A stretch of 64,000 bases of DNA from Halochromatium sp. Its GTDB lineage: Bacteria > Pseudomonadota > Gammaproteobacteria > Chromatiales > Chromatiaceae. This document shows positions 19,015-28,941 of this stretch, one piece after another. The translations under genes were made by a program, and so were the position numbers. The stretch lies in the NCBI GenBank assembly GCA_010912705.1, contig POWB01000006.1:23854-87853 (forward strand), in the 5' to 3' direction. The notes below the pieces were generated by a model that ran no database searches, had not been told where the DNA came from, and worked only from the letters and a program-made list of their open reading frames with translations. Within the stretch, counting starts at the first letter, position 1. The number at the start of each line of letters is the position of its first letter.

Positions 19015-19677
19015 TCAGAACGCAAAACGTTCAGGCAGCGGGGCATTTTCGAGCGGTGCAATGCAGGTCTCGAACAGGATCTCGCGGCGGAAGTCTTTGC
19101 CGATGCGGGTGATGCGTATCGCCTCCATCAGTGGCGGCTCGCCGACGACGATGAACAGCCGTCCGCCATCGGTGAGCAGTTGCTCAAGCGCGGCTAAAGG
19201 CTCGGCAGTGGGGACCGAGCCGGTGACGGCAATGACGTCGAAGGGGCCGCCCTGGAACTGTCCGGCAAAGGCATCGGCGGTATGCACCTCGGCTTGCGAC
19301 AGCCCCATGGCCTTGAGCCGGGCACGGGCGCCTTCGGCAAGGTCAGGGTCGATCTCGATGCTGAAGACCTGCTCGCCGAGGTGCGCCAGGCAGGCGGTGA
19401 CATAGCCGGTTCCGGTGCCGATCTCGCAGACGGTCTCCTGCGGTTGCACATCTAGCGCCTGCAGCAAGCGCCCGACGACCTTAGGTGCCAGCATCGCGCT
19501 CTGCTCGCCGAGTGGGATCTCGATGTCGGCATAGGCGAGGCCGCGGTAGGCATCGGGGACGAAGGCCTCGCGCGGTAGCTTGCGCATCACGGCCAGCACG
19601 CGCTCATCGAGCACCTCCCAAGGCCGTACCTGCTGCTCGATCATGTTGAAACGTGCGCGATCCGTGGTGGTCTGCAT
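19015..19677 (-). CDS. Protein-L-isoaspartate O-methyltransferase-like (Pcm family)
   Basis: FNMIEQQVRPWEVLDERVLAVMRKLPREAFVP, ETVCEIGTGTGYVTACLAHLGEQVFSIEID. Confidence 0.9.
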   Translation of the reverse strand: MQTTTDRARFNMIEQQVRPWEVLDERVLAVMRKLPREAFVPDAYRGLAYADIEIPLGEQSAMLAPKVVGRLLQALDVQPQETVCEIGTGTGYVTACLAHLGEQVFSIEIDPDLAEGARARLKAMGLSQAEVHTADAFAGQFQGGPFDVIAVTGSVPTAEPLAALEQLLTDGGRLFIVVGEPPLMEAIRITRIGKDFRREILFETCIAPLENAPLPERFAF

Positions 19678-19764
19678 CCGCTTGGGTCCTCTTCTGCAGT
19701 CGGGTCTAAGCCGCCGTGGTTAACAACCAAGAAATGGTAGGGGTTTTGTTTTGAGGTGGCAAGT

Positions 19765-20886
19765 TTATAAGAGCACCAGATTGTCGCGATGGATCAGCTC
19801 TTCGTCGTCGATGTAGCCGAGGATGCCGACGAAGGCCGAGCTGGGCTGGCCCTTGATCCGCAGGCTGTCTTGTACATCGTAGTTGACCAATCCGCGCGCG
19901 ATCTCCTGGCCCTGCTCGTCGACGCAGGCCACCACCTCACCGCGCTTGAACTGCCCACGCACGGCCTTGACGCCCACCGCTAGCAGGCTGCGACCTTGCT
20001 CGCGCAGGGCACGCGCAGCGCCGGCATCGAGCACCAGTCGTCCGCTCACGCGCAGATGGCCGGCGAGCCATTGCTTACGCGCCGCCTGTGGCTCTTGCAC
20101 CGGGGTCAGCAGGGTGCCGACCGGCGCACCAGTGCTGAGTCGCGCCAGGCAGTCTTCACCCCGTCCGGGGGCGATGATGGTGGCGCAGCCGGAGCGTGCG
20201 GCCAGTCTCGCGGCGCGCACCTTGGTCACCATGCCGCCGCTGCCTAGGCCGCCGCTGCCGCCAGCGACCTCGTCGAGGCGGTTGTCATCGATACGGGTCT
20301 CGCTGATCATGCGGGCGTTCGGGTGCTTGCGCGGGTCGGCATCGAAGAGACCGTCCTGATCGGTCAGCAGCACCAGCAGCTCGGCCTCGATCAGGTTCGC
20401 GACCAAGGCGGCGAGGGTATCGTTGTCGCCGAAGCGCAGCTCGTCGGTCGCCACGGTGTCGTTCTCGTTGATCACCGGGACCACGCCGAGCGCGAGCAGG
20501 GTGCGCAAGGTGCTGCGCGCATTCAGATAACGCTCGCGATTGGCGAGATCGTCGCGGGTGAGCAGCACCTGAGCGGTGTGTAGGCCATGGCGCTCGAAAC
20601 AGGTCTCCCAGGCGCGGATCAGGCCCATCTGGCCGATGGCGGCGGCGGCCTGAAGCTCATGGAGCGCCCGTGGTCGCCGTGGCCAGCCCATCCGCGCCAT
20701 GCCTTGGGCAACGGCGCCAGAGGAGACCAAGACCAGGTCTTGGCCAGCGAGCCGGCGTGCGCTGAGCTGAGCGACCCAGGGCTCGAGCACCTCGATATCC
20801 AGTCCAGCACCATCGCGTGTCAGCAGTGCGCTGCCGATTTTGACGACCCAACGTTGGGTGTGCGGAATCCGCTGGCGGGTGAACAT
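19765..20886 (-). CDS. proB: Glutamate 5-kinase
   Basis: [86 protein letters not shown]-terminal PUA-like part. Confidence 0.96.
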   Translation of the reverse strand: MFTRQRIPHTQRWVVKIGSALLTRDGAGLDIEVLEPWVAQLSARRLAGQDLVLVSSGAVAQGMARMGWPRRPRALHELQAAAAIGQMGLIRAWETCFERHGLHTAQVLLTRDDLANRERYLNARSTLRTLLALGVVPVINENDTVATDELRFGDNDTLAALVANLIEAELLVLLTDQDGLFDADPRKHPNARMISETRIDDNRLDEVAGGSGGLGSGGMVTKVRAARLAARSGCATIIAPGRGEDCLARLSTGAPVGTLLTPVQEPQAARKQWLAGHLRVSGRLVLDAGAARALREQGRSLLAVGVKAVRGQFKRGEVVACVDEQGQEIARGLVNYDVQDSLRIKGQPSSAFVGILGYIDDEELIHRDNLVLL

Positions 20887-20905
20887 TTGAGTGGTGAGTG
20901 GTTGT

Positions 20906-22009
<1,104 letters not shown>

Positions 22010-22010
22010 T

Positions 22011-22046
22011 CATGCAAAAAATCACGCAAAAAGCCACGCGAAAAGG
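22011..22046. repeat. Degenerate 12-bp tandem repeat x3 between obgE and rpmA
   Basis: catgcaaaaaat cacgcaaaaagc cacgcgaaaagg read directly. Confidence 0.8.
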
Positions 22047-22316
22047 TCACGCGCTCGCCTCGACGGGATCGATGCTGACGAACTTACGATTGCGTGGGCC
22101 TTTGATCTCAAAGCGCACCACGCCGTCCTTGAGTGCAAATAGGGTATGGTCACGACCGCAGCCGACGTTGACGCCGCCGTGGAAGCGGGTGCCGCGCTGA
22201 CGCACAATGATGCTGCCGGCGGAGACGGTCTGTCCGCCAAAGCGCTTCACGCCCAATCGTTTTGATTCTGAATCACGGCCGTTGCGTGAACTGCCGCCTG
22301 CCTTTTTGTGTGCCAT
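22047..22316 (-). CDS. rpmA: 50S ribosomal protein L27
   Basis: [61 protein letters not shown]. Confidence 0.98.
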   Translation of the reverse strand: MAHKKAGGSSRNGRDSESKRLGVKRFGGQTVSAGSIIVRQRGTRFHGGVNVGCGRDHTLFALKDGVVRFEIKGPRNRKFVSIDPVEASA

Positions 22317-22342
22317 GGTCTGGTCTCCTTCGCGCTGCCAAT

Positions 22343-22657
22343 TCAGCCGTTGCTGATGCCGGTGATCTTGAGCTGGGTGAAGCGCTGGCGATGACCCTGC
22401 CGCTTCAGATGATGCTTGCGCCGCTTGAACTTGACGATGAGCACCTTGTCGTGCTTGCCATGCGCCGCGACCTCAGCCGTGACCTTGGCATCATCAAGAT
22501 AGGGCTTGCCGACTTGCACCGAGTCGCCTTCGGCGAGCATGAGCACGCGTGGGATTTCAAGGGTAGAGCCTTGCTCGGCGTCGAGCTTCTCGACGGTCAC
22601 GAGATCGCCCTCGGCGACGCGGTACTGCTTACCGCCAGTTTCGATGATTGCGTACAT
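22343..22657 (-). CDS. rplU: 50S ribosomal protein L21
   Basis: [65 protein letters not shown]. Confidence 0.98.
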   Translation of the reverse strand: MYAIIETGGKQYRVAEGDLVTVEKLDAEQGSTLEIPRVLMLAEGDSVQVGKPYLDDAKVTAEVAAHGKHDKVLIVKFKRRKHHLKRQGHRQRFTQLKITGISNG

Positions 22658-22837
22658 AACGGGGTCGAGATGCCTCGAAGCTAGAAGACCCCCCAGTATG
22701 CCCTATCGAATGCTGAGCGTCAAAGGTGAGATGACATTAAATCGCCTCAGCGCAGTCTCAGGGGGTGTTCTTTCTCTTGACAGTTGACGAGCGCGAACCT
22801 AGCATTCGTCGGCCGTATCAGCAGTAGACGCCGCTTC

Positions 22838-23806
22838 ATGGATCTTACCCAGATTCGGTCACCCGTGGCCGATGACGTTAAGGCTGTCGACAAGCTCATC
22901 ATCGAGCGTCTTCAGTCTAACGTCGTGCTCATCAATCAAATTGGCCACTACATCGTCAGTAGTGGTGGCAAACGGTTGCGCCCGCTGCTCGTGCTCCTCG
23001 CCGCCCGAGCCTGCGGCTACTCAGGCGCTCGGCATCTTGATGCTGCGGCAATCGTCGAGTTCATCCACACCGCAACACTGCTTCACGACGACGTGGTCGA
23101 TGGCTCAGAACTGCGCCGAAATCGCGATACGGCCAACAGCGTCTGGGGAAATGAGGCCAGCGTCTTGGTGGGTGATTTTCTCTATGCTCGCGCCTTCGAG
23201 ATGATGGTCGACGTCGGCAACCTCCGCATCATGGAGGTGATGGCCGGCGCAACCGCACGCATCGCCGAGGGCGAGGTGCTGCAGCTCCTCAACGCCAACG
23301 ATGCCGACACCGATGAATCACGTTACATGGAGGTGATTCAGCGCAAGACCGCCACCCTGTTCGAGGCCGGCACCCGGCTTGGCGCCGTGCTCACCGAATC
23401 CAGTCCAGAGGTCGAGGCCGCGATGGCCAGTTACGGCCTGCACCTAGGCATTGCCTTCCAGCTCGTCGACGACGCGCTCGACTACATGTCCGACGACGGC
23501 ACCATCGGTAAGCAGGTCGGTGACGATCTCGACGAAGGCAAGCCGACCCTGCCCGTCATCCGCGCGATGGAGGTTGGCAACGAGGCCCAGCGCAAGCGGC
23601 TTCGTCAAGCCATCGAAGAAGGCGGAAGGCAGCACATCGACGACGTCATCGAAGCCATTGTCGCCACCAAAGCGATCGACTATACTGTTGAGCTTGCTCG
23701 CTGGCATGCTGAGGCTGCAAAGCAGGCCTTGAATGCGGTGCCGAACACGCCCAGTCGGGACGCGCTGGCCGCCACAGCGGACTTCTCGGTGGCGCGCACC
23801 TACTAG
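22838..23806 (+). CDS. ispB: Octaprenyl diphosphate synthase-like polyprenyl synthetase
   Basis: GGKRLRPLLVLLAARACGYSG, LLHDDVVDGSELRRNRDTANSVWGNEASVLVGDFLYARAF, FQLVDDALDYMSDDGTIGKQVGDDLDEGKPTLPVI; divergent from rplU-rpmA-obgE. Confidence 0.95.
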   Translation: MDLTQIRSPVADDVKAVDKLIIERLQSNVVLINQIGHYIVSSGGKRLRPLLVLLAARACGYSGARHLDAAAIVEFIHTATLLHDDVVDGSELRRNRDTANSVWGNEASVLVGDFLYARAFEMMVDVGNLRIMEVMAGATARIAEGEVLQLLNANDADTDESRYMEVIQRKTATLFEAGTRLGAVLTESSPEVEAAMASYGLHLGIAFQLVDDALDYMSDDGTIGKQVGDDLDEGKPTLPVIRAMEVGNEAQRKRLRQAIEEGGRQHIDDVIEAIVATKAIDYTVELARWHAEAAKQALNAVPNTPSRDALAATADFSVARTY

Positions 23807-23959
23807 GTGACGAAGACCGAGTTGAAGAGGCATTCGGCAGGTAGCGAGAGAGGCTCGCGGGCATCAACCGCAAGACGCAACTAGGGGATAACCGCAACAG
23901 TTGTTCCCGTAACAAGTCCGATCATCAAGCGATATCACCAGGCGCTTGATTCACAACAT

Positions 23960-24036
23960 CGGGGTGTAGCTCAGCCTGGTAGAGCACTGCCTTCGGGAGG
24001 CAGGGGCCGGAGGTTCGAATCCTCTCACCCCGACCA
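23960..24036 (+). tRNA. tRNA-Pro (CGG anticodon), CCA encoded
   Basis: Cloverleaf read by eye: cggggtg/caccccg acceptor, ctgcc-ttcggga-ggcag anticodon arm, ggttcgaatcc T-loop, 3' acca. Confidence 0.96.
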
Positions 24037-24055
24037 TTTAAATCAATCGCTTGCA

Positions 24056-24310
24056 TCATTTTTGCCGTCCTCGTTGTTGCTCAGTGTGCGTTTGCGTTAC
24101 CGCTGGACGGTCGAGCATAGCCGCTGCTGAGGCGAGATCGTCAGGCCGCAGGTGCGCATAGACGCGCGCGGTAATGCCGATATCGCTGTGGCGTAGCAGC
24201 TCCGAAACGCGCTCGATCCCAACCCCGGCTTGCACCAGCCAGCTCCCAAAGGTCCGCCTCAGGTCGTGCGGGTGTACGTCGCTCAGGTCGGCATCGGCCA
24301 CGCAAAGCAT
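24056..24310 (-). pseudogene. Truncated tyrosine recombinase/integrase (C-terminal catalytic fragment)
   Basis: VHPHDLRRTFGSWLVQAGVGIERVSELLRHSDIGITARVYAHLRPDDL has the HxxR, H and Y elements; N-terminal half missing; lies 20 bp from the tRNA-Pro 3' end. Confidence 0.85.
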
Positions 24311-24390
24311 CCGGCGGCGCCGAAAGCCGTCGCGAACTGCGGGTATTCTGGCGCGGGCGGCGAGCCTTCGCGCTCGGCTTGACCGGCGTG

Positions 24391-24708
24391 TTAGAAGACG
24401 CTTTCAGAGGTCATGGGTTGAGCCACCAATTTGACACCAAGCGCATGGCAGACACGATTGATGGTGTCGAAGCGCGGCTGAGACTCGGGGCGCAAGGCTT
24501 TGTAAAGCGCCTCGCGCGCGATCCCGCTCGCCTTGGCAATCTCGGTCATACCCCGCGCGCGCGCGACGTCACCCAGTGCCGCCGCCAACAATGCGGGGTC
24601 ATTCTCCTCGATCACAAGAGTCAGATACTCAGCGATCGCCTGATCATCCTCCAGGTGCTCGGTGATGTCGAACTCGGGCAGATCGGCAATACGGATTTTC
24701 TCGCTCAT
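24391..24708 (-). CDS. HigA-like antitoxin (putative addiction module antidote, HTH)
   Basis: EHLEDDQAIAEYLTLVIEENDPALLAAALGDVARARGMTEIAKASGIAREALYKALRPESQPRFDTINRVCHALGVKL. Confidence 0.92.
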   Translation of the reverse strand: MSEKIRIADLPEFDITEHLEDDQAIAEYLTLVIEENDPALLAAALGDVARARGMTEIAKASGIAREALYKALRPESQPRFDTINRVCHALGVKLVAQPMTSESVF

Positions 24709-24711
24709 GGC

Positions 24712-25008
24712 TCAATCCTCCAGGGTGTCAGCCAACGCCATCGCCTTGGCAATGTCGGTTTGTTGGGTGGACTTGTCGCCACCGCCCAGCATCACGATCA
24801 AGACCGCCCCGCGCTGGACGTAATACATCCGCCAGCCGGGGCCAAAGAACTCACGCATCTCGAAGACGCCCGCACCGACCGGCTTCACATCGCCAAGGTT
24901 GCCGAGCGTCGCCTTGCGCAGTCGCGTGGCCAAACGCCGCCGCGTCAAGTTGTCCTTAATGCCAGATAGCCAGGCGGCGAATTCAGGTGTTTGCTTGATC
25001 GTGAACAT
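24712..25008 (-). CDS. RelE/HigB-like toxin
   Basis: FAAWLSGIKDNLTRRRLATRLRKATLGNLGDVKPVGAGVFEMREFFGPGWRMYYVQRGAVLIVMLGGGDKSTQQTDIAKA; toxin-first order typical of HigBA. Confidence 0.92.
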   Translation of the reverse strand: MFTIKQTPEFAAWLSGIKDNLTRRRLATRLRKATLGNLGDVKPVGAGVFEMREFFGPGWRMYYVQRGAVLIVMLGGGDKSTQQTDIAKAMALADTLED

Positions 25009-25017
25009 GGGCTAATT

Positions 25018-25033
25018 GTAATCGAACGATTAC
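25018..25033. promoter_or_regulatory. Perfect 16-bp palindrome upstream of toxin start, candidate autoregulatory operator
   Basis: gtaatcg-aa-cgattac, ending about 9 bp upstream of the toxin ATG at 25008. Confidence 0.6.
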
Positions 25034-25590
25034 ATAAAGGCCAGCGCGCTGGCTTGACGCGCCAACAGACGAGGGGCCATAAGCTTGCAGCGTACGTTGT
25101 AAATAGGTAACAAATTCTGCTGCTACTGGAGCTGGATTTTCACACCGGGATGGCTCCCAGACCCGATGTCTGCTGGTAACTGGTGCTGACAAACAAGCCC
25201 AGCTTGCTGGCTAAGTGCCGTCTACGCAACAGGTTTGCTTCCCTTACCTAGATCAAAATTTCATCAAGAGATTGGCGTAACCTGATAAAAGGTCTATGCT
25301 TAAGCTGTAAGCAGCTTGCAGCTGACAAGATGCGCCATTTTACTGCTCTGGTGCTGATAAACAACAGATCGCATCGAAGGCTATCGATGACTACTATAAC
25401 TCTGAAGCTCGCAGGGCAGGGTCGAGGGGGGATGTGCATCCCTTCTCATGGCACCGAGCTAGACTGTCGTAGTTTGCATACATGTCGCCCTTGTGCTCGC
25501 ACAACCTCATTGCCTCAAGGCTACAACTGCGGTGGGCTGGTGCGGCACTCCAAATGCTAGAAACTCTATATCCGGGGTCGACTCACAAAA

Positions 25591-26265
25591 ATGAAAAAAG
25601 AGAAGCTCCACAAAGGTCTAACCCCTCTCGACGTTGCCCGTTGCGGTAACCTTGATGCTGTTGTCCCAACGCTGATGCAGATCAGTTCAGAGCGCAACAT
25701 CGAGACAGTTCTAGTGACAAGCTGTAATCCGGGGGAGGGGAAAACAACGACAGCGTTAAAGCTCGCTCTAGCTGCCGCAGTCAAGATCGAACAGCGAGTG
25801 TTACTCGTCGACTGTAATCCTGCGCGCCCGATACTCAGCTCCCAGTTCGGCTGTCGTGATGTGCCAGGCTTTCACGATCTGCTTTGTGAAAATGCTGAGC
25901 CCGGTGAGGTTGTGCAAACGACGTCAATCAGCAGACTGCACTTGGCCTCCTTTGGTACCAAAGACCAGTCGGGATTTAATGTTTACAACGCCCAGAACAT
26001 TCGTGAGAAGCTAAGAGAGTTATCAGATAGCGTCTTTGGCGGCTATGACCTTGTGGTAGTTGATGGTGCTAGCGGTGCCGATCAGCCCGACCTCAGTGTT
26101 AGCGCAGCGGCCTTTGATGGCGTCATTCTGGTGCTCGAATGTGAAGGTACTCGCTGGGAAGTCGCACAACACTACGAAGCACGCCTCTCTGCGGCTTCTG
26201 CGACAGTCGTCGGCACAGTAATGAACAAGCGCAAATTTTACATTCCAAAGAGTCTCTATGCCTAA
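25591..26265 (+). CDS. CpsD/CapB-type BY-kinase-like P-loop protein
   Basis: VLVTSCNPGEGKTTTALKLALAAAVKIEQRVLLVDCNPARP, YDLVVVDGASGADQPDLSVSAAAFDGVILVLE; upstream of Wza- and Wzz-like genes. Confidence 0.82.
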   Translation: MKKEKLHKGLTPLDVARCGNLDAVVPTLMQISSERNIETVLVTSCNPGEGKTTTALKLALAAAVKIEQRVLLVDCNPARPILSSQFGCRDVPGFHDLLCENAEPGEVVQTTSISRLHLASFGTKDQSGFNVYNAQNIREKLRELSDSVFGGYDLVVVDGASGADQPDLSVSAAAFDGVILVLECEGTRWEVAQHYEARLSAASATVVGTVMNKRKFYIPKSLYA

Positions 26266-27370
26266 GTATAGAATAAATCCGGCGGTGATGCTGATGCGCG
26301 CAAAGTCCTCAAAGCAAATTGGGTGGCTTACGACGATAAGCCTGTGTCTATGCATGCTGTCATTGGTTGTGAGCTGCAGTAGCACCAGACACATGGAGCG
26401 AGCCACCGTAGAAGAGATCATGGTGGAGCGTGCCTCATTCTCGTTTGATAACAACGAGAACTTCGACCGGCTGCCCTACTATCGTATACAACCTGGTGAT
26501 GTCCTGGATGTATTCTTCCAGATTGAGACATGGTCAAAGGCAGATTCCTTTAAGATTGCCGTCGATCACACGGTTAAGGTCAATTTCATTCATACGCCAG
26601 AGCTTGATACGGAGCAGTCAATCACGCCGGATGGTAAGATTGTTTTGCCATACCTTGGTGCCTACTCTGTGATTGATAAAACGCCAGATGAGGTGGCGGA
26701 TGAATTAACGGCTGCCTATCAGGGAGTGCTTCGCGATCCCGAAATCTACGTGACTGTCCCAAGTTTCCAACGCAGTATTGAAGAATTTAAACAAGATTTA
26801 CGAACCGCCCCACGAGGGCTCAGTCGATTAGCAACAGTACGGCCAGACGGCTATATTACGTTCCCGCTGATTGGGGAATATGATGTTGCTGGACTAACTA
26901 TTCCGGAAGCCAATGAACGGATGAATCAAGATTACGCGAAGATCATCCAAGGACTCCGCGTTGACCTGTTCCTGCAAGAAAACGCCGGCTCCAGAATATT
27001 CATCTTAGGTGAAGTTGAAGAATCGGGCTCCTATCCAATTGGCAAGCCAATACCGATCGCGAAAGCACTTGCCTTAGCTCAGGGTTTCACAAACGAAGCA
27101 AAGCTCGACTCAGTGATTGTTGCAAGACAGCTTGATGACAAGATTGCAGTAACAAAGATTGACATGACCCATGCGGGCTCGCTGGGTGGATACGGGGCAT
27201 TGTTTTATTTAATGCCGGATGATCTTGTTTTTGTGCCGCGGACGCGCCTGAGCACCACTGCGCAGATCATGAGCGAAATTTCTGATGTTCTCATGTTCCG
27301 TGGCTGGAGCTTTGGTATCGATGGTATCTCAGTTGAAGGCACATCAGCGAGCGATATTAACTTCTTCTAG
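26258..27370 (+). CDS. Polysaccharide biosynthesis/export outer-membrane protein (Wza-like)
   Basis: Lipoprotein-like SLVVSCSSTRHM; YRIQPGDVLDVFFQIE, ITPDGKIVLPYLGAYSVIDKTPDEVADELTAAYQ, RIFILGEVEESGSYPI. Confidence 0.92.
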   Translation: MPKYRINPAVMLMRAKSSKQIGWLTTISLCLCMLSLVVSCSSTRHMERATVEEIMVERASFSFDNNENFDRLPYYRIQPGDVLDVFFQIETWSKADSFKIAVDHTVKVNFIHTPELDTEQSITPDGKIVLPYLGAYSVIDKTPDEVADELTAAYQGVLRDPEIYVTVPSFQRSIEEFKQDLRTAPRGLSRLATVRPDGYITFPLIGEYDVAGLTIPEANERMNQDYAKIIQGLRVDLFLQENAGSRIFILGEVEESGSYPIGKPIPIAKALALAQGFTNEAKLDSVIVARQLDDKIAVTKIDMTHAGSLGGYGALFYLMPDDLVFVPRTRLSTTAQIMSEISDVLMFRGWSFGIDGISVEGTSASDINFF

Positions 27371-27379
27371 AGAGCAATC

Positions 27380-28792
27380 ATGGACACACTCAATCTTCGT
27401 ACCGAAAACTATTTCCGAGATCTGCTGCTGATCTATTTTGCTCGACAGCCGTTGATTCTCGGAACAACAGCCGCGATCTTCTTAGCCGCAGTCGTTATCG
27501 CTTTTACTTCGGCAGAAGTCTTTTCTGCTGAGGCATCAATCCTTCTGAGATCTAATGAGTTCCAACGCAGCCCGGACACGGTACAAGAAACCGAATTGCG
27601 CGCTTTCCGAGTCGATGAGCAGGATCTTCGCTCCGAGCGCGAGATTTTACTGTCGCCGCGAGTCCTCAATGGGGCAATCGTAAAGCTGTCGCAGGCTGGG
27701 TTTCCATATGCTGATGCGCTTACAGTTTCGAATCTGTTGTCATCGCTCACAGTTACTGTGATCCCAGATACCAAGGTTTTAGATTTAGAACTACGCAGGC
27801 CAACACCTGAACAGGCAACGGAGATCCTTGATGCTGTAATCGAGGAGTATATGATCGAGCGGACACAAATCTTAAATCCCGAACGCACGTCTGACTTTTT
27901 TGCGATTCAAGCAGAACGCTTTCGCTCACAGCTTGGTTCTACTAAAGAACAGCTCGTCGAAATGGCCGCAGCTAACAAGACAGCTGATCCTCGCGCCGAG
28001 ATCCAATCAAATATAGCGTTCAAGCGAATTTTGCAAGAAAGGCTTAATTCCCTTGAGATTGAGGCTGTTCAATACCGGGAAGAGCTCAGGCACCTTGATG
28101 AGGCTCTTGGTGATGACCAGATAAGGCTATTTTCTTTCATCGGTCGAAATGATACCGTCTCATCGCTGGTACAGCGTCTGGTTGATCTTAGTATTGAGCG
28201 CGGTGAACTGGCGCGAAACTACGAAGATGAATCGAGAGTTGTTGCTTCGGTCGATAAGCAGCTGCTTGAAACCGCTGCCCAGGTTCGCAGAGAAGCAATT
28301 GATTATCGGGATTCTCTGGCCACTAAGCTTGAGACTGCAGAAAAGCAGCAAGAGCTAATCCGCGAACAGATTGCAACGGTTGATTCGCGCAATGTGGATC
28401 TGCAAATTCATGATATTGAAACAGATAGTCTAAATCGGGAGCTAGAGCTGATTGGCCAATCTTTTTCGACATTCTTTCGCCGTAATCAAGAGAGCCAGAT
28501 ACCAAATTCGGTTGATGGTAAGGTATCGCTTTTCTACGTTAGCGTATTGAGTCCTGCCCATACAAGTGGCAAAGCAGTCTTTCCTAATCGCCCACTCATT
28601 TTAGGGCTCGGGCTTTTTGCAGGATTTCTCACAGGTTTCACACTTGGGTTTATACGCGAGTTTATTGATCATACGTTCAAGGTTCCTCGTGACGTCGAAC
28701 AGTATCTGGGGGTTCCATTATTATTTTCAACGCCATTGTTAGCTGACTCAAGCGCATGCAAGGCCGACCGTAATCACTCTTTCACAGGTTAG
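27380..28792 (+). CDS. Wzz/GumC-type chain-length determinant without kinase domain
   Basis: N- and C-terminal TM segments (LILGTTAAIFLAAVVIA; PNRPLILGLGLFAGFLTGFTLGFIREFIDHT) flanking a coiled-coil region; C-terminus stops soon after. Confidence 0.88.
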   Translation: MDTLNLRTENYFRDLLLIYFARQPLILGTTAAIFLAAVVIAFTSAEVFSAEASILLRSNEFQRSPDTVQETELRAFRVDEQDLRSEREILLSPRVLNGAIVKLSQAGFPYADALTVSNLLSSLTVTVIPDTKVLDLELRRPTPEQATEILDAVIEEYMIERTQILNPERTSDFFAIQAERFRSQLGSTKEQLVEMAAANKTADPRAEIQSNIAFKRILQERLNSLEIEAVQYREELRHLDEALGDDQIRLFSFIGRNDTVSSLVQRLVDLSIERGELARNYEDESRVVASVDKQLLETAAQVRREAIDYRDSLATKLETAEKQQELIREQIATVDSRNVDLQIHDIETDSLNRELELIGQSFSTFFRRNQESQIPNSVDGKVSLFYVSVLSPAHTSGKAVFPNRPLILGLGLFAGFLTGFTLGFIREFIDHTFKVPRDVEQYLGVPLLFSTPLLADSSACKADRNHSFTG

Positions 28793-28941
28793 GCGAGTTA
28801 GCCATAGTGCGGGTTTAGTTATTTAGGTTGTGCAAAGCCAGCCGTGACTAGATTAAACGCTTCACACATTTTTGGGAAAATGTGTTGGGAATTATTTTCC
28901 TTGCCTGTAACAGCATTAGCGTATTCATTTGAGCTAAACGC

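Noticed and set aside
25302-25317. aagctg-taag-cagctt inverted repeat upstream of the EPS operon
   Set aside because: Six-base stem in a ~580-bp intergenic region; chance occurrence cannot be excluded.
25330-25560. 76-aa ORF before the BY-kinase-like gene
   Set aside because: No recognisable family and poor coding character.
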